NCBI GenBank assembly: GCA_022823665.1
Contig: JAJEHN010000036.1
Coordinates: 124,001-188,000 of the forward strand
DNA from: Thermoanaerobaculia bacterium
GTDB lineage: Bacteria > Acidobacteriota > Thermoanaerobaculia > Multivoradales > Multivoraceae
Length of the DNA stretch: 64,000 bases
Direction: 5' to 3'
Numbering within the stretch: the stretch's first letter is position 1; every line of letters starts with the position of its first letter. This document shows positions 9,267 to 17,526 of this stretch, piece by piece. The position numbers and the translations under genes are program-made. The notes below the pieces were generated by a model. The model was not told where the DNA came from and did no database searches. It worked only from the letters and a program-made list of their open reading frames with translations.

Positions 9267-9694
9267 CCGGCAGGCCGAGCCAGACCGGTCGCCGCCAGCT
9301 GGATGCTCTTGCGGCCGTTGCTCCAGGTCCAGTCCGCGAGATCCGGAAGGTCCAGATCGGGAGCACCGCAGCACAGGCTGAGCACCATCGGCAGGTTGAC
9401 GCCCGTGACCACGGCGGCCCTGGCCACTCCGGCGGCGCGCAGAGCGCTGTTGCAGGGAGTGTCGCCGTACATCTCGGTCAGGATCAGCACGCCCGAACCA
9501 TGCTCCTGGTCGAGTTGGCGGATCCTCGCTTCGATCAGGCTGGCCGCTTGCTCCCGGCCGGCGCGCCAGTCGACGCAGAGCGCGTGAATCGGCGCGTTGC
9601 CGGCACTCGAGTGCTGGCCGGCAATCGCCCTCGCCGATGCGAGCAACTCGCGGGCCAGGTCGCCGTGCGAAACGATGAGGACCGGGACCGTCAT
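9263..9694 (-). CDS. Mannose-family PTS EIIA component
   Basis: A 143-residue stand-alone EIIA domain of the mannose (ManX/EIIA-Man) type. The N-terminus TVPVLIVSHGDLA holds the phosphorylatable histidine at residue 10. LTEMYGDTPCNSALRAA at about 72-88 and the GVNLPMVL segment are typical of the fold. No EIIB, EIIC or EIID follows, so it is more likely a phosphorylation-state signalling protein than part of a sugar transporter. Similar rapZ-EIIA-ptsH-ptsI orders are known in Proteobacteria that use the PTS for regulation. It overlaps rapZ upstream (ATGA at 9691-9694) and ptsH downstream (ATGA). Confidence 0.9.
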   Translation of the reverse strand: MTVPVLIVSHGDLARELLASARAIAGQHSSAGNAPIHALCVDWRAGREQAASLIEARIRQLDQEHGSGVLILTEMYGDTPCNSALRAAGVARAAVVTGVNLPMVLSLCCGAPDLDLPDLADWTWSNGRKSIQLAATGLARPAG

Positions 9695-10587
9695 GGGTCG
9701 GCGATGGCGGCTGTCCGGTGGCGCTCGACGTCGCGATGCTGCAGCCGGATCTGCCAGGAACCTGCCGCGAGACGGTCGGCCACCGCTTCGGAGACCGCGA
9801 CCGATCGGTGCCGGCCGCCGGTGCAGCCGATCCCGACCGTCAGGTAGCTCCGCTTCTCGTCGCGAAACCTGGGCAGGAGGTAGGCGAGGAGATCCTCGAG
9901 GCGACCGACGAGTTCGCCGAACGCCGTGTGTCCATGCAGGAAGCGCTGGACTTCCGCGTCCGTGCCGGGCTTCTCCCGCAACTCCGCTACGAAGTACGGA
10001 TTCGGCAGGAATCGGACGTCGAACATCAGGTCGGCGCCTGAAGGAACGCCGAACTTGAAGCCGAAACTGACGATGTTGACCGTCAGTCCGCCGGCGTCGC
10101 TGGCGGCGAACTCGTTGTAGATGAGGGCTCGAAGTTCGTGAATGGTCGAATCCGTCGTGTCGAGAACCCGGGAAGCCCTGCCCCGCAGCTCGGCGAGTTG
10201 CTGGCGCTCCCGGCGAATGCCGTCGATGACCCGCTCCCCCGCCGTCGTCAGGGGATGACGCCGCCGGGTCTCCGAGTAGCGCCGGACCAGGACGCCGTCG
10301 GAGCTGTCGAGGAACAGCAGTACCGGTTCGACTACCGCCGGATCCGCCTCGTCCAGGAGTCGGGGCAACTCCTCGGCGAGACCGGGCGTGCGAACGTCCG
10401 TGACCAGGGCGATCGCATCGAGGGAGGGTGCGGCGGCTGCCGGTTCCCGGACCAGGTGGCGCAGCAGGGGCAGGGGCAGGTTGTCGATGCAGTGATAGCC
10501 CAGATCCTCGAAGCAGCGGGCCACCGTACTCTTGCCCGAGCCGGAAAGCCCCGTGATGACGAACAGGCGAACCGGCAACTCAGACAC
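9691..10587 (-). CDS. rapZ: RapZ-family RNase adaptor / nucleotide-binding protein
   Basis: A 298-residue RapZ (YvcJ) protein. In E. coli RapZ binds small RNAs and guides RNase E to GlmZ in amino-sugar control; in other phyla the family's target is less clear. The Walker A motif GLSGSGKST is at about residues 13-21, followed by the family's DLGYHCIDNLP segment. The C-terminal domain has SFGFKFG, FDVRFLPNPY and TVGIGCTGGRHRSV, all diagnostic. The start overlaps the end of ptsN by 8 bp and the stop overlaps the EIIA start as ATGA. The ptsN-rapZ-EIIA-ptsH neighbourhood supports a link to PTS signalling. Confidence 0.94.
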   Translation of the reverse strand: MSELPVRLFVITGLSGSGKSTVARCFEDLGYHCIDNLPLPLLRHLVREPAAAAPSLDAIALVTDVRTPGLAEELPRLLDEADPAVVEPVLLFLDSSDGVLVRRYSETRRRHPLTTAGERVIDGIRRERQQLAELRGRASRVLDTTDSTIHELRALIYNEFAASDAGGLTVNIVSFGFKFGVPSGADLMFDVRFLPNPYFVAELREKPGTDAEVQRFLHGHTAFGELVGRLEDLLAYLLPRFRDEKRSYLTVGIGCTGGRHRSVAVSEAVADRLAAGSWQIRLQHRDVERHRTAAIADP

Positions 10588-11035
10588 GCCCGTTGGCGCA
10601 CAGCAGCTCGTAGATCTCCTGCGGCTTTCTCGCCTTGAGCAGGCGCTCCCGGCCGCCGCGGTTCATCCACTCCGACACGGCCGCAAGCGCCTTGAGATGG
10701 CGGCCGGCGCTCTCCTGAGGCGAGAGCAGGACGAAGAAGACCCGCACCGGCCGGCCGTCCTCGGCGCCATAGTCCACGCCCCGCCGCGACACCGCGACCG
10801 CCAGCACGATGTCCCGCAGGCCACGGATCCGTCCGTGGGGCACGGCCAGGCCGTCTCCGAGCGCGGTGGAGCCCAACTCTTCCCGTTCGCGCAGCGCCGC
10901 CAGGACGACGTCCGGATCCGCCAGTCCGAGGATCCGGCAGATGCGCTCGGTCAGGGCGCGCAGGGCGCCGTCCCGGTTCTTGGCCTCGAAGTCCGGGAAG
11001 ATGAGTTGCGGCTTCGCCAGGCTTGCAAGATCCAT
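10580..11035 (-). CDS. ptsN: PTS nitrogen-type EIIA (PtsN)
   Basis: A 151-residue EIIA-fructose/nitrogen-type domain. The phosphorylatable histidine H67 lies in the GLAVPHGR motif, and VRVFFVLLSPQESAGRHLKALA is typical of the family. PtsN proteins carry phosphate from the nitrogen PTS and in Proteobacteria regulate potassium transport, cell-envelope stress and metabolism. The gene starts 31 bp after the rpoN stop, the classic rpoN-ptsN neighbourhood, but the usual hibernation-factor gene (hpf) between them is missing. The ATG at 11033-11035 gives a normal N-terminus. Confidence 0.93.
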   Translation of the reverse strand: MDLASLAKPQLIFPDFEAKNRDGALRALTERICRILGLADPDVVLAALREREELGSTALGDGLAVPHGRIRGLRDIVLAVAVSRRGVDYGAEDGRPVRVFFVLLSPQESAGRHLKALAAVSEWMNRGGRERLLKARKPQEIYELLCANGRV

Positions 11036-11065
11036 CGTCGCTCCGCGGTTCCCTCTCAGCTCGTC

Positions 11066-12628
11066 TCAGAAAATCTGCTTGCGGTCGTTCGATGACGGAA
11101 TACCAAGTTCATCCCGGTACTTGGCGACCGTGCGCCGGGCGATGTTAATCCCCTCCCGCTGGAGTTGTCGCGTCAAGGCCGAGTCGGAGAGCGGTCTGCG
11201 GCCGTCCTCGTCGCCGATCAGGTGCCGGAGCTTCCGCTTGACCGTCAAGGAGGAGATCTCCCTTCCCTGGTCGCTATCGATGCCGCTGTGGAAGAAGAAC
11301 TTCATCGGGTACAGACCCCGCGGCGTATGGATGTACTTGTTCGAGACGACGCGACTGACCGTCGACTCGTGCATTCCTATGTCGTCGGCGACATCGCGCA
11401 GGACCATGGGGCGTAGCTCGTCGATGCCGTGATCGAAGAAACCACGCTGCTGTCGCAGGATCGACTCCGCCACCTTGTAGATCGTTCTCTGCCGCTGATC
11501 CAGGCTCTTCATCAGCCACATGGCGGAACGCATCTTGTCCTTCAGGAACTCGCGGGCCTCGGCCTCGCCTTCCTCGCGCTGCATGCGCTGCAGCATCGTC
11601 CGGTACGCCCGGCTGATGCGCAGTTTCGGCAGACCGTCGTCGTTCAACTGGATCGCCCACTCCCCTCCCGTCTTCACGGCGACGACGTCCGGCTCGACGT
11701 ACTCCGTGCGCTCGTGCGAGAAGAGCCGGCCCGGACGGGTCTCGAGGGCCTTGATCGCCTCCACGGGCGCCTCAAGGGCCGGCAGCGGCGTGCGGAGACG
11801 TCGCGCGATCAGGCGAAACTGGCGCCGCGCCAGCAGTTCCCAGCACTCATCGACGATGCGATACGCGAGGCTCCCGGTTTCGCCCCGGGCCTCGAGTTGA
11901 GCCAGCAGGCACTCGGGCAGCGTGCCCCAGGCGATCCCCGGAGGATCGAAGGTCCGTACCAGGTCCAGTGCGCGGTTCACGTACTCGGCCGGGTATCCGG
12001 GTACCGGCACGGGTTCCGGTCCCGGTTCCGTCCCTTCGCCCCCCGGCGCCGCGGCGGCGTTTCCGTTTCCGGAGTGGTTGGCCGAGAAGGCCTCGGCCAT
12101 CTCCCGGGCAATCGTGACCTCTGCCCGGTAGCGCTCGACCTCAGCGGGTCGGGCACCGAGGAGCTGGAGCTCCTCGATCGAGGCACGGAGGAACCCGTCC
12201 GCATCCAGGTTGCCGATCACCAGTTCCGCGATGTCCCGCAGCGGCGGCTTCGCATCGGAGAACCGCAACTGCCAGAGCAGGTGATCGTAGAGGTCCGGAT
12301 CCCGGCTGATGCTGTTCTCGAAGGGAACAGCTTCTCTCGTCTCGAAGGTGTTCGGGGCGGTCGACTCGGACCCCAGGTAGTCGTTGAAGTAGGCGTCGAG
12401 ATCGATGTCCAGCATCGACGGTTCTTCTTCCGGGCCCTGTTCCTCCGCGTCTTCGGAATCTTCCTGGTCCCCGACATCCTCGAGCATCGGGTTCTCCACC
12501 ATTTCCTGGTTGAGGACGCCCTGGAGCTCGAGCCGGGTCATCTGCAGCAACTTGATCGCCTGCTGCAGGGACGGCGTCATCACCAGCCGCTGGGCCAGCT
12601 TGAGCGAGAGCCTCTGTTGGAGCACCAT
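11066..12628 (-). CDS. rpoN: RNA polymerase sigma-54 factor
   Basis: A 520-residue sigma-54. Region I is present at the N-terminus (LKLAQRLVMTPSLQQAIKLLQM, with several Leu and Gln), followed by an acidic region II (about 50-90). The core-binding domain, a helix-turn-helix region and the C-terminal RpoN box (ARRTVAKYRDELGIPSS, near the end) follow; the box contacts the -24 promoter element. Sigma-54 needs AAA+ enhancer-binding activators, none of which lie in the window. The window does contain a near-perfect -24/-12 promoter at about 36330-36346. The ATG at 12626-12628 begins MVLQQRLSLKLAQ, normal for the family. Confidence 0.97.
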   Translation of the reverse strand: MVLQQRLSLKLAQRLVMTPSLQQAIKLLQMTRLELQGVLNQEMVENPMLEDVGDQEDSEDAEEQGPEEEPSMLDIDLDAYFNDYLGSESTAPNTFETREAVPFENSISRDPDLYDHLLWQLRFSDAKPPLRDIAELVIGNLDADGFLRASIEELQLLGARPAEVERYRAEVTIAREMAEAFSANHSGNGNAAAAPGGEGTEPGPEPVPVPGYPAEYVNRALDLVRTFDPPGIAWGTLPECLLAQLEARGETGSLAYRIVDECWELLARRQFRLIARRLRTPLPALEAPVEAIKALETRPGRLFSHERTEYVEPDVVAVKTGGEWAIQLNDDGLPKLRISRAYRTMLQRMQREEGEAEAREFLKDKMRSAMWLMKSLDQRQRTIYKVAESILRQQRGFFDHGIDELRPMVLRDVADDIGMHESTVSRVVSNKYIHTPRGLYPMKFFFHSGIDSDQGREISSLTVKRKLRHLIGDEDGRRPLSDSALTRQLQREGINIARRTVAKYRDELGIPSSNDRKQIF

Positions 12629-12803
12629 GATCGCTTACCGAATGGGGCGGTCCCTGGGGCGGTGGAGTCTTCCGGGAATCGGTCGTGTCGAGCTTCGACG
12701 AGCGGCTCGTTCTTCCGCTCTGCCGCAACTGTGTGCCGGCACGTCCATCCCAGCAAGAGTAATGCCAACCCGACGGTATCACCACCGCGACAGGCGCCGG
12801 CCC

Positions 12804-13547
12804 TCAGAGACTGAACTCGGCGCCGAGGTAGATCTTGCGGACCGTTTCATCCGCCGACAGCTCCGCCGGAGTGCCCGTGCGAAGGATCCTGCCGTCGTTG
12901 ATGATGTAGGCGCGGTCGGTGATTCTGAGGGTCTCGCGGACGTTGTGATCGGTGATCAGGACCCCGATGCCCATGTCCCGAAGCTGACGCACGATCGCCT
13001 GGATGTCGAGAACGGCGATCGGATCGATTCCGGCGAACGGCTCGTCGAGAAGGATGAAGCTGGGGCCGATCGCCAGCGCACGGGCGATCTCCAGGCGACG
13101 TCGTTCGCCGCCGGATAGCTGATTCCCCCTTGAGCGCCGCACCGCGACAAGATCGAAGTCGGCGATCAACTGGTTCATCCGGCGCCGCTGCTCGGCGCGG
13201 CGGAGACCGAGGGTCTCGAACACGGCGCGGAGGTTGCCTTCGACCGACAGTCGCCGGAACACGGATGGCTCCTGCGGGAGATAGCTGATGCCCTGCTGCG
13301 CCCGGAGGTACATGGGCAGGTCGGTGATCTCGGTGTCGTCGAAGAACACCCGGCCCTGGTCCGGTCGAGTCAGTCCGACGACGATGTAGAAGGTCGTCGT
13401 CTTGCCGGCGCCGTTGGGTCCGAGCAACCCGACGACCTCTCCCTGGGCGACCTCGATCGACACGTCCTGGACGACGGGCCTGCCCCGGTACACCTTCCGC
13501 ACGTCCTGGGTGCGGATGCGGTGGCGGGATGCGGACGGCTCCGTCAC
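12804..13547 (-). CDS. lptB: LPS-export ABC transporter ATP-binding protein
   Basis: The cytoplasmic ATPase that drives LPS extraction by LptF-LptG. The 247-residue protein has the Walker A motif GPNGAGKT at 43-50, an LSGGE-type signature and Walker B ILLDEPFAGID. Its end, TPAELSADETVRKIYLGAEFSL, is typical of LptB. The start is GTG at 13545-13547, overlapping the stop of the lptC-lptA fusion as GTGA; an open frame continues further upstream but shows no LptB similarity. Its partner permease is the LptF-LptG fusion about 9 kb downstream on the same strand. The 175 bp between lptB and rpoN show no gene. Confidence 0.96.
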   Translation of the reverse strand: MTEPSASRHRIRTQDVRKVYRGRPVVQDVSIEVAQGEVVGLLGPNGAGKTTTFYIVVGLTRPDQGRVFFDDTEITDLPMYLRAQQGISYLPQEPSVFRRLSVEGNLRAVFETLGLRRAEQRRRMNQLIADFDLVAVRRSRGNQLSGGERRRLEIARALAIGPSFILLDEPFAGIDPIAVLDIQAIVRQLRDMGIGVLITDHNVRETLRITDRAYIINDGRILRTGTPAELSADETVRKIYLGAEFSL

Positions 13548-15778
13548 GGGCCGGCGGCTCCGGCAGCCGCACTGCCGGACGGCCTCATTTCGTAGCGGCG
13601 CTCGTCGATCCAGTAGTTCAGGCCGGGTCCCCGCAACTCGTCCGTACCGCCACGGAACACGACGTTGCCGGAGAACCGGATGACCCGCTCGACAAAGGCG
13701 TAGACGGCACGGTTCGCCTCGACGGAGCGACCGTAACCGGCGTCGTCGAGCCGAGCGCTGCCGAGGCAGAAGAGCGTCTGCGCCTCGGTTCCCGCCCTTG
13801 CGGAGTCCTGGTCGCCGGGGATCGCTTCGATCGTCAGTTCGTCGCACTTCAGATTCTGCTCGCCCAGAACCGCAGCGGCCCCTCCGCTGTAACGCAGCTC
13901 TCTCCCGTCTTCGTCGTAGTTCATGCGGGCCGCGGAGATCGACCACCGCTCTGTCGCGCTCTCCGTCCCGGTTTCGCCGGCGGTTGCGGTCCGTGGCAGC
14001 GGCTGGGAGTGCCAGACAGTCCGGACGTCACCGTTCGCGACCATCCGGCGGCGGTCCTCCGTGATGCGCAACTGGGCCGCCGCGAGGAGGTCGGGGCCGC
14101 GCCGCACCTCCACGCCGTCGCGGAACCGGCTCTCACCCGCTTCGCAGAGCAGCGCTTCACCGGCCGTGATGACCGAGGCGCCGCCATCGGAAGCCCCTCC
14201 TTCCGACGGAGACACGCCGCCGAACGGCAGTGCGCCAGCGCCGGCGTCGCCGCCGCCGTCGAGCGTGAGGCGCACTCCTCCACTCGCCTCGGCACATCCG
14301 TTCCCCTGGTCGAAGAGGACCCTGTTGCCTTCGAGTTCTCCCTGGGCGAGAACCAGCTTTGCGGGCTGGCCACGAAAGTCGACGCGTTGCGTCGAGGGAT
14401 CGATCGTCGCCTCTTCGGCGCGGGCGAACACCGTCGTTTCGCTTCGATCGGTCAGTTCCACGTTGCCCCCAAGCGTCAGTTCGACAAGGACACCTTCCTC
14501 GTCGAAGCGTCCGGCGGCAACGACGCTCGATGCCTGTCGGAGCGGACGTTGTCTGTCCGGCACGAGTTCGTGAAGCTCGACCCTGCCCCGCGACGAGAAC
14601 CCGGCCAGCACGCCTTCCAGGAAGCTGAACTCGAGGAACCTTGCCCGGATGCGGCGCTGCGACCCGTCTCCATAGTCGATCCGCAACACGGCGGGGCCGC
14701 CCCAGCTCGGACCGCTCAGGTCGATCCGGCTCGGAGCCTGGGCGTCGTCGAATTGGACGTCCAGGGCATCACCGCGCAGGACGAGGGTGGATTTCCCCGC
14801 CAGACGGCCGGTGCCTTCGACGTCGGGTTCCGTGGTTTCGAGCGGAGCCCTCAACTCGATCTCACCTCGCGCCTCGAGCCCCGCCAGGCCGCCGGCCTCC
14901 CCCTCATGCAGGGTCAACGAGCGGGCCACGAGCGTGAAGCGCCCGATCGCCATCTCGGCTCCGCCGAGCGCCCGTACGATCCCCTCGCGCCAGCGGTACT
15001 CCAGGGTCTCGGCGGCAAGGGAGAGCGACGCGGACGGGTCGGCCTCGACGCCACTGTCGGACTCCTCCGCGCCGCCCAGGCGAACGCCGCCGCCCATGCG
15101 GGCAATCTCCTCGCGGAAGTCCATCCGAAGGTCGTCGCCCTGAACGGTGACGCCCTCGAAACGGAAGCGGCTGTCGTCCGCCGCGGTCAGGACCATGCCG
15201 CCCGCCGCCAGCTCCAGCCAGTCGGCATCGACAGCCAGCCCGTTGGTTCCCTGGAGAGCGACCGAACCCTCAAGGTGGGTCGCGCTCGTCTCCTCGTTGT
15301 AGGTCGCGCCGTCGGCGCGCAGGGAGTAGTGGTCATCGCCCTGCGGATATGCGACCTCGACCTGACTGAGATTCACGTTTCCCTGGTCGTCCGAACTCGT
15401 CTGTGCCCCGCGGATGCGGAATACCTCGATTCCCTCGCGCTCGAGCGTCGACTCGAACTCCTCCGCACTGAGCTGGGCCGTCTCGGTGACCGCTTCCGGT
15501 TCGTCAATGGCTTCGACGGTTTCCTCGGCGCCGGCATCCGCTTTGGCTGCGGCAAGCTCCTCCCGTCCCTGAAGGAACAGCGCGGTCAGGCCGCCGACGC
15601 CGGAGACCAGCGCCAGCAGCAGGGCGGCCCTCAGCAGGCGGTTGCGCAGTTGCCGGCGGCGGCCGAAGTTCGGAGCGCGCCGGCGCCGCGGTCCGTAGGC
15701 GGAGCCGGGCCCTTCCGCCGGGGACGCCGCCTCCGAGGAAGTTGTCTCCTGCGGCTCGTGAGGAGCATCCGGCGTCAT
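13544..15778 (-). CDS. LptC-LptA fusion, putative single-chain periplasmic LPS bridge
   Basis: A 744-residue protein with a basic cytoplasmic N-terminus, one membrane segment at about 48-69, and a long beta-rich periplasmic part. Residues about 100-250 resemble LptC (membrane-anchored beta-jellyroll). The last ~200 residues resemble an LptA/OstA domain: alternating AxxAxY and L-SGxV strands, for example RFSGNVVFRGG and LRGPGLNYWID. The middle (about 250-550) has repeated strands of the same character and is probably extra jellyroll turns. LptC and LptA are usually separate proteins; fusing them would make a bridge anchored in the inner membrane. The ATG overlaps the recJ stop (ATGA) and the stop overlaps lptB (GTGA). 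Domain limits are estimates by eye. Confidence 0.82.
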   Translation of the reverse strand: MTPDAPHEPQETTSSEAASPAEGPGSAYGPRRRRAPNFGRRRQLRNRLLRAALLLALVSGVGGLTALFLQGREELAAAKADAGAEETVEAIDEPEAVTETAQLSAEEFESTLEREGIEVFRIRGAQTSSDDQGNVNLSQVEVAYPQGDDHYSLRADGATYNEETSATHLEGSVALQGTNGLAVDADWLELAAGGMVLTAADDSRFRFEGVTVQGDDLRMDFREEIARMGGGVRLGGAEESDSGVEADPSASLSLAAETLEYRWREGIVRALGGAEMAIGRFTLVARSLTLHEGEAGGLAGLEARGEIELRAPLETTEPDVEGTGRLAGKSTLVLRGDALDVQFDDAQAPSRIDLSGPSWGGPAVLRIDYGDGSQRRIRARFLEFSFLEGVLAGFSSRGRVELHELVPDRQRPLRQASSVVAAGRFDEEGVLVELTLGGNVELTDRSETTVFARAEEATIDPSTQRVDFRGQPAKLVLAQGELEGNRVLFDQGNGCAEASGGVRLTLDGGGDAGAGALPFGGVSPSEGGASDGGASVITAGEALLCEAGESRFRDGVEVRRGPDLLAAAQLRITEDRRRMVANGDVRTVWHSQPLPRTATAGETGTESATERWSISAARMNYDEDGRELRYSGGAAAVLGEQNLKCDELTIEAIPGDQDSARAGTEAQTLFCLGSARLDDAGYGRSVEANRAVYAFVERVIRFSGNVVFRGGTDELRGPGLNYWIDERRYEMRPSGSAAAGAAGP

Positions 15779-17526
15779 GCCGACATTCTACGTTCCCTCG
15801 TCTCATGGCTTCCGGTCCGCCGGGCGTCTTCGATTCTCACTACCGGACCACCCTGGTAGGAATCCCACTCCAGGGCGCCGAGAACCTCGAAACGACCGTC
15901 AAGACTCGCCGCCCGCCCCTTCCAGCCCCATCCGAGGAGCCAGACGGGCCTGCTTCCTTCCGAGCCCCCATCGCCGGCAGCCCGGACGCGAAGCTTGACG
16001 TGGTCTTCGCCGAACTCACGCAGCGGGCCGGCACGTTCGAGCGGACCGAGCCGGATCAGGGGCCGGCGGTTGGCTTCCCCGTGCGGCTCCAGCCTGGCCA
16101 ACTCCGCGTAGAGTTCCGAACCGATCTGCCCGGCGGAAAGCTCCAGTTCATACTGGCGCCGGCGCACGAGGATCTCTGGCGGCCACTCGGCGGCTTCTTC
16201 CATTGCGCTCCTGAGGTCCGGCAACTCGGAAACCGCCACGGAAAGGCCGATCGCCTGGGGATGGCCGCCGAAACGGATCGTCCGATCCTGAAAACCGGCC
16301 ACGAAGGAATGAAGATCGAGGTCCGGGATGCTGCGGCCTGATCCGGTGCCGGTGTCCCCGTCCACTCCCAGGAGGATCACCGGGCGGTGGAGGTCCCGCG
16401 CAAGGCGCCCGGCAGCGATCCCCACGACGCCGCGGTGCCATTCCGGGCTCCAGGCCACCAGAACGCCTGGCAGCGGGTCACGGGCAGCAAAGAACTCGGC
16501 GGCCTGCTTGACGACCCGCCGCTCCTCGGCCTGACGGTTGCGGTTCAGGGCATCGAGCTCGCCGGCGAGACGATCCGCCTCCGTCGAATCCGTCGTCAGG
16601 AGCAATCGAAGCGCGAGCTCGGCGTCGGCGAGTCGCCCGGCGGCGTTGATCCGCGGTCCAAGGCGGAACGCGACCTCGGTCGACGATACGGAGCCCCGGA
16701 CGCGCGCCACGCGCTTCAGCGCCCGCAGTCCCGGAGAGCGCGCTTCCGAGAGGGCCCGAAGGCCAAGTGCGGCGATCACGCGGTTCTCTCCCACCAGTGG
16801 CACGACGTCGGCGATCGTCCCCAGGCACGCGACGCGCAGCAGAGCAGCCAGCGGCTCGGCCCGACCGCTGCGCCGCAGCACCCCCTGCGCCAGCTTGAAG
16901 GCGAGTCCGGCCCCGCAGAGGTGCCGGAACGGATAGTCGCAGTCGTCCTGGAGCGGATTGATCTGGATCGCCTGCGAGGGGAAGTCGCTGCCGACCACGT
17001 GGTGGTCGGTCACGATCACGTCGATGCCGCGCTCGATCGCCGCCAGCACCGCACCGCCGGAAGTCGTTCCGCAGTCCACGGTGACGATCAGGGAAGCCCC
17101 GGCGCGATGCGCCTTGTCCACCTGGAGGACCTGGAAGCCGTAGCCTTCCGTGAGCCGCTTCGGCAGGATCGGAACAACCTTCGCACCAAGCGCCCGCGAC
17201 ACCGCGGTGAGGAGGGCGCAGGCGGTCACGCCGTCCACGTCGTAGTCTCCGACGACGGCCACCGTTGCGCCGTCCCGGCAGGCTCTCCGCAGCCGTTCCA
17301 CCGCTTCCTCCATGCCGTGCAGCAGGAAGGGATCGTGGAGCCCTCGCCGATGGGGCGCGAGGAACGCGTCCGCTTCCGAGGGTGTGCTGACACCTCTACG
17401 GGCGAGCGGCGCCGACAGCAGGCCGTAGCCCGCCTCCGCCAGCGTCCCGGCTGCTCCGGGCGTCGCCTTCTCCAGCCACTCCGCCCTGTCGATTCGTCTC
17501 TCCTCCACGACAGGTCGACCCGTCAC
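15775..17526 (-). CDS. recJ: Single-stranded-DNA-specific exonuclease RecJ
   Basis: A 5'-3' single-strand exonuclease of the DHH superfamily, used in recombination and mismatch repair. The protein is about 583 residues with the metal-binding motifs VVGDYDVDGV, a DCG segment and VTDHH (DHH motif), then LGPRINAAGR. The DHHA1 motif reads GGHPQAIGL where GGHxxAAGF is usual. A C-terminal OB-like domain follows. The start is GTG at 17524-17526, overlapping the priA stop as GTGA; a frame extending further upstream lies inside priA and is not RecJ-like. It is coupled to the lptC-lptA fusion downstream by ATGA. Confidence 0.95.
   Translation of the reverse strand: MTGRPVVEERRIDRAEWLEKATPGAAGTLAEAGYGLLSAPLARRGVSTPSEADAFLAPHRRGLHDPFLLHGMEEAVERLRRACRDGATVAVVGDYDVDGVTACALLTAVSRALGAKVVPILPKRLTEGYGFQVLQVDKAHRAGASLIVTVDCGTTSGGAVLAAIERGIDVIVTDHHVVGSDFPSQAIQINPLQDDCDYPFRHLCGAGLAFKLAQGVLRRSGRAEPLAALLRVACLGTIADVVPLVGENRVIAALGLRALSEARSPGLRALKRVARVRGSVSSTEVAFRLGPRINAAGRLADAELALRLLLTTDSTEADRLAGELDALNRNRQAEERRVVKQAAEFFAARDPLPGVLVAWSPEWHRGVVGIAAGRLARDLHRPVILLGVDGDTGTGSGRSIPDLDLHSFVAGFQDRTIRFGGHPQAIGLSVAVSELPDLRSAMEEAAEWPPEILVRRRQYELELSAGQIGSELYAELARLEPHGEANRRPLIRLGPLERAGPLREFGEDHVKLRVRAAGDGGSEGSRPVWLLGWGWKGRAASLDGRFEVLGALEWDSYQGGPVVRIEDARRTGSHETRERRMSA

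Noticed and set aside
12721..12760. Possible sigma-54 promoter in the lptB-rpoN gap (GGCAC and TTGC elements on the minus strand).
   Set aside because: The invariant GG and GC are 9 rather than 10 bases apart, a spacing that normally abolishes sigma-54 binding.
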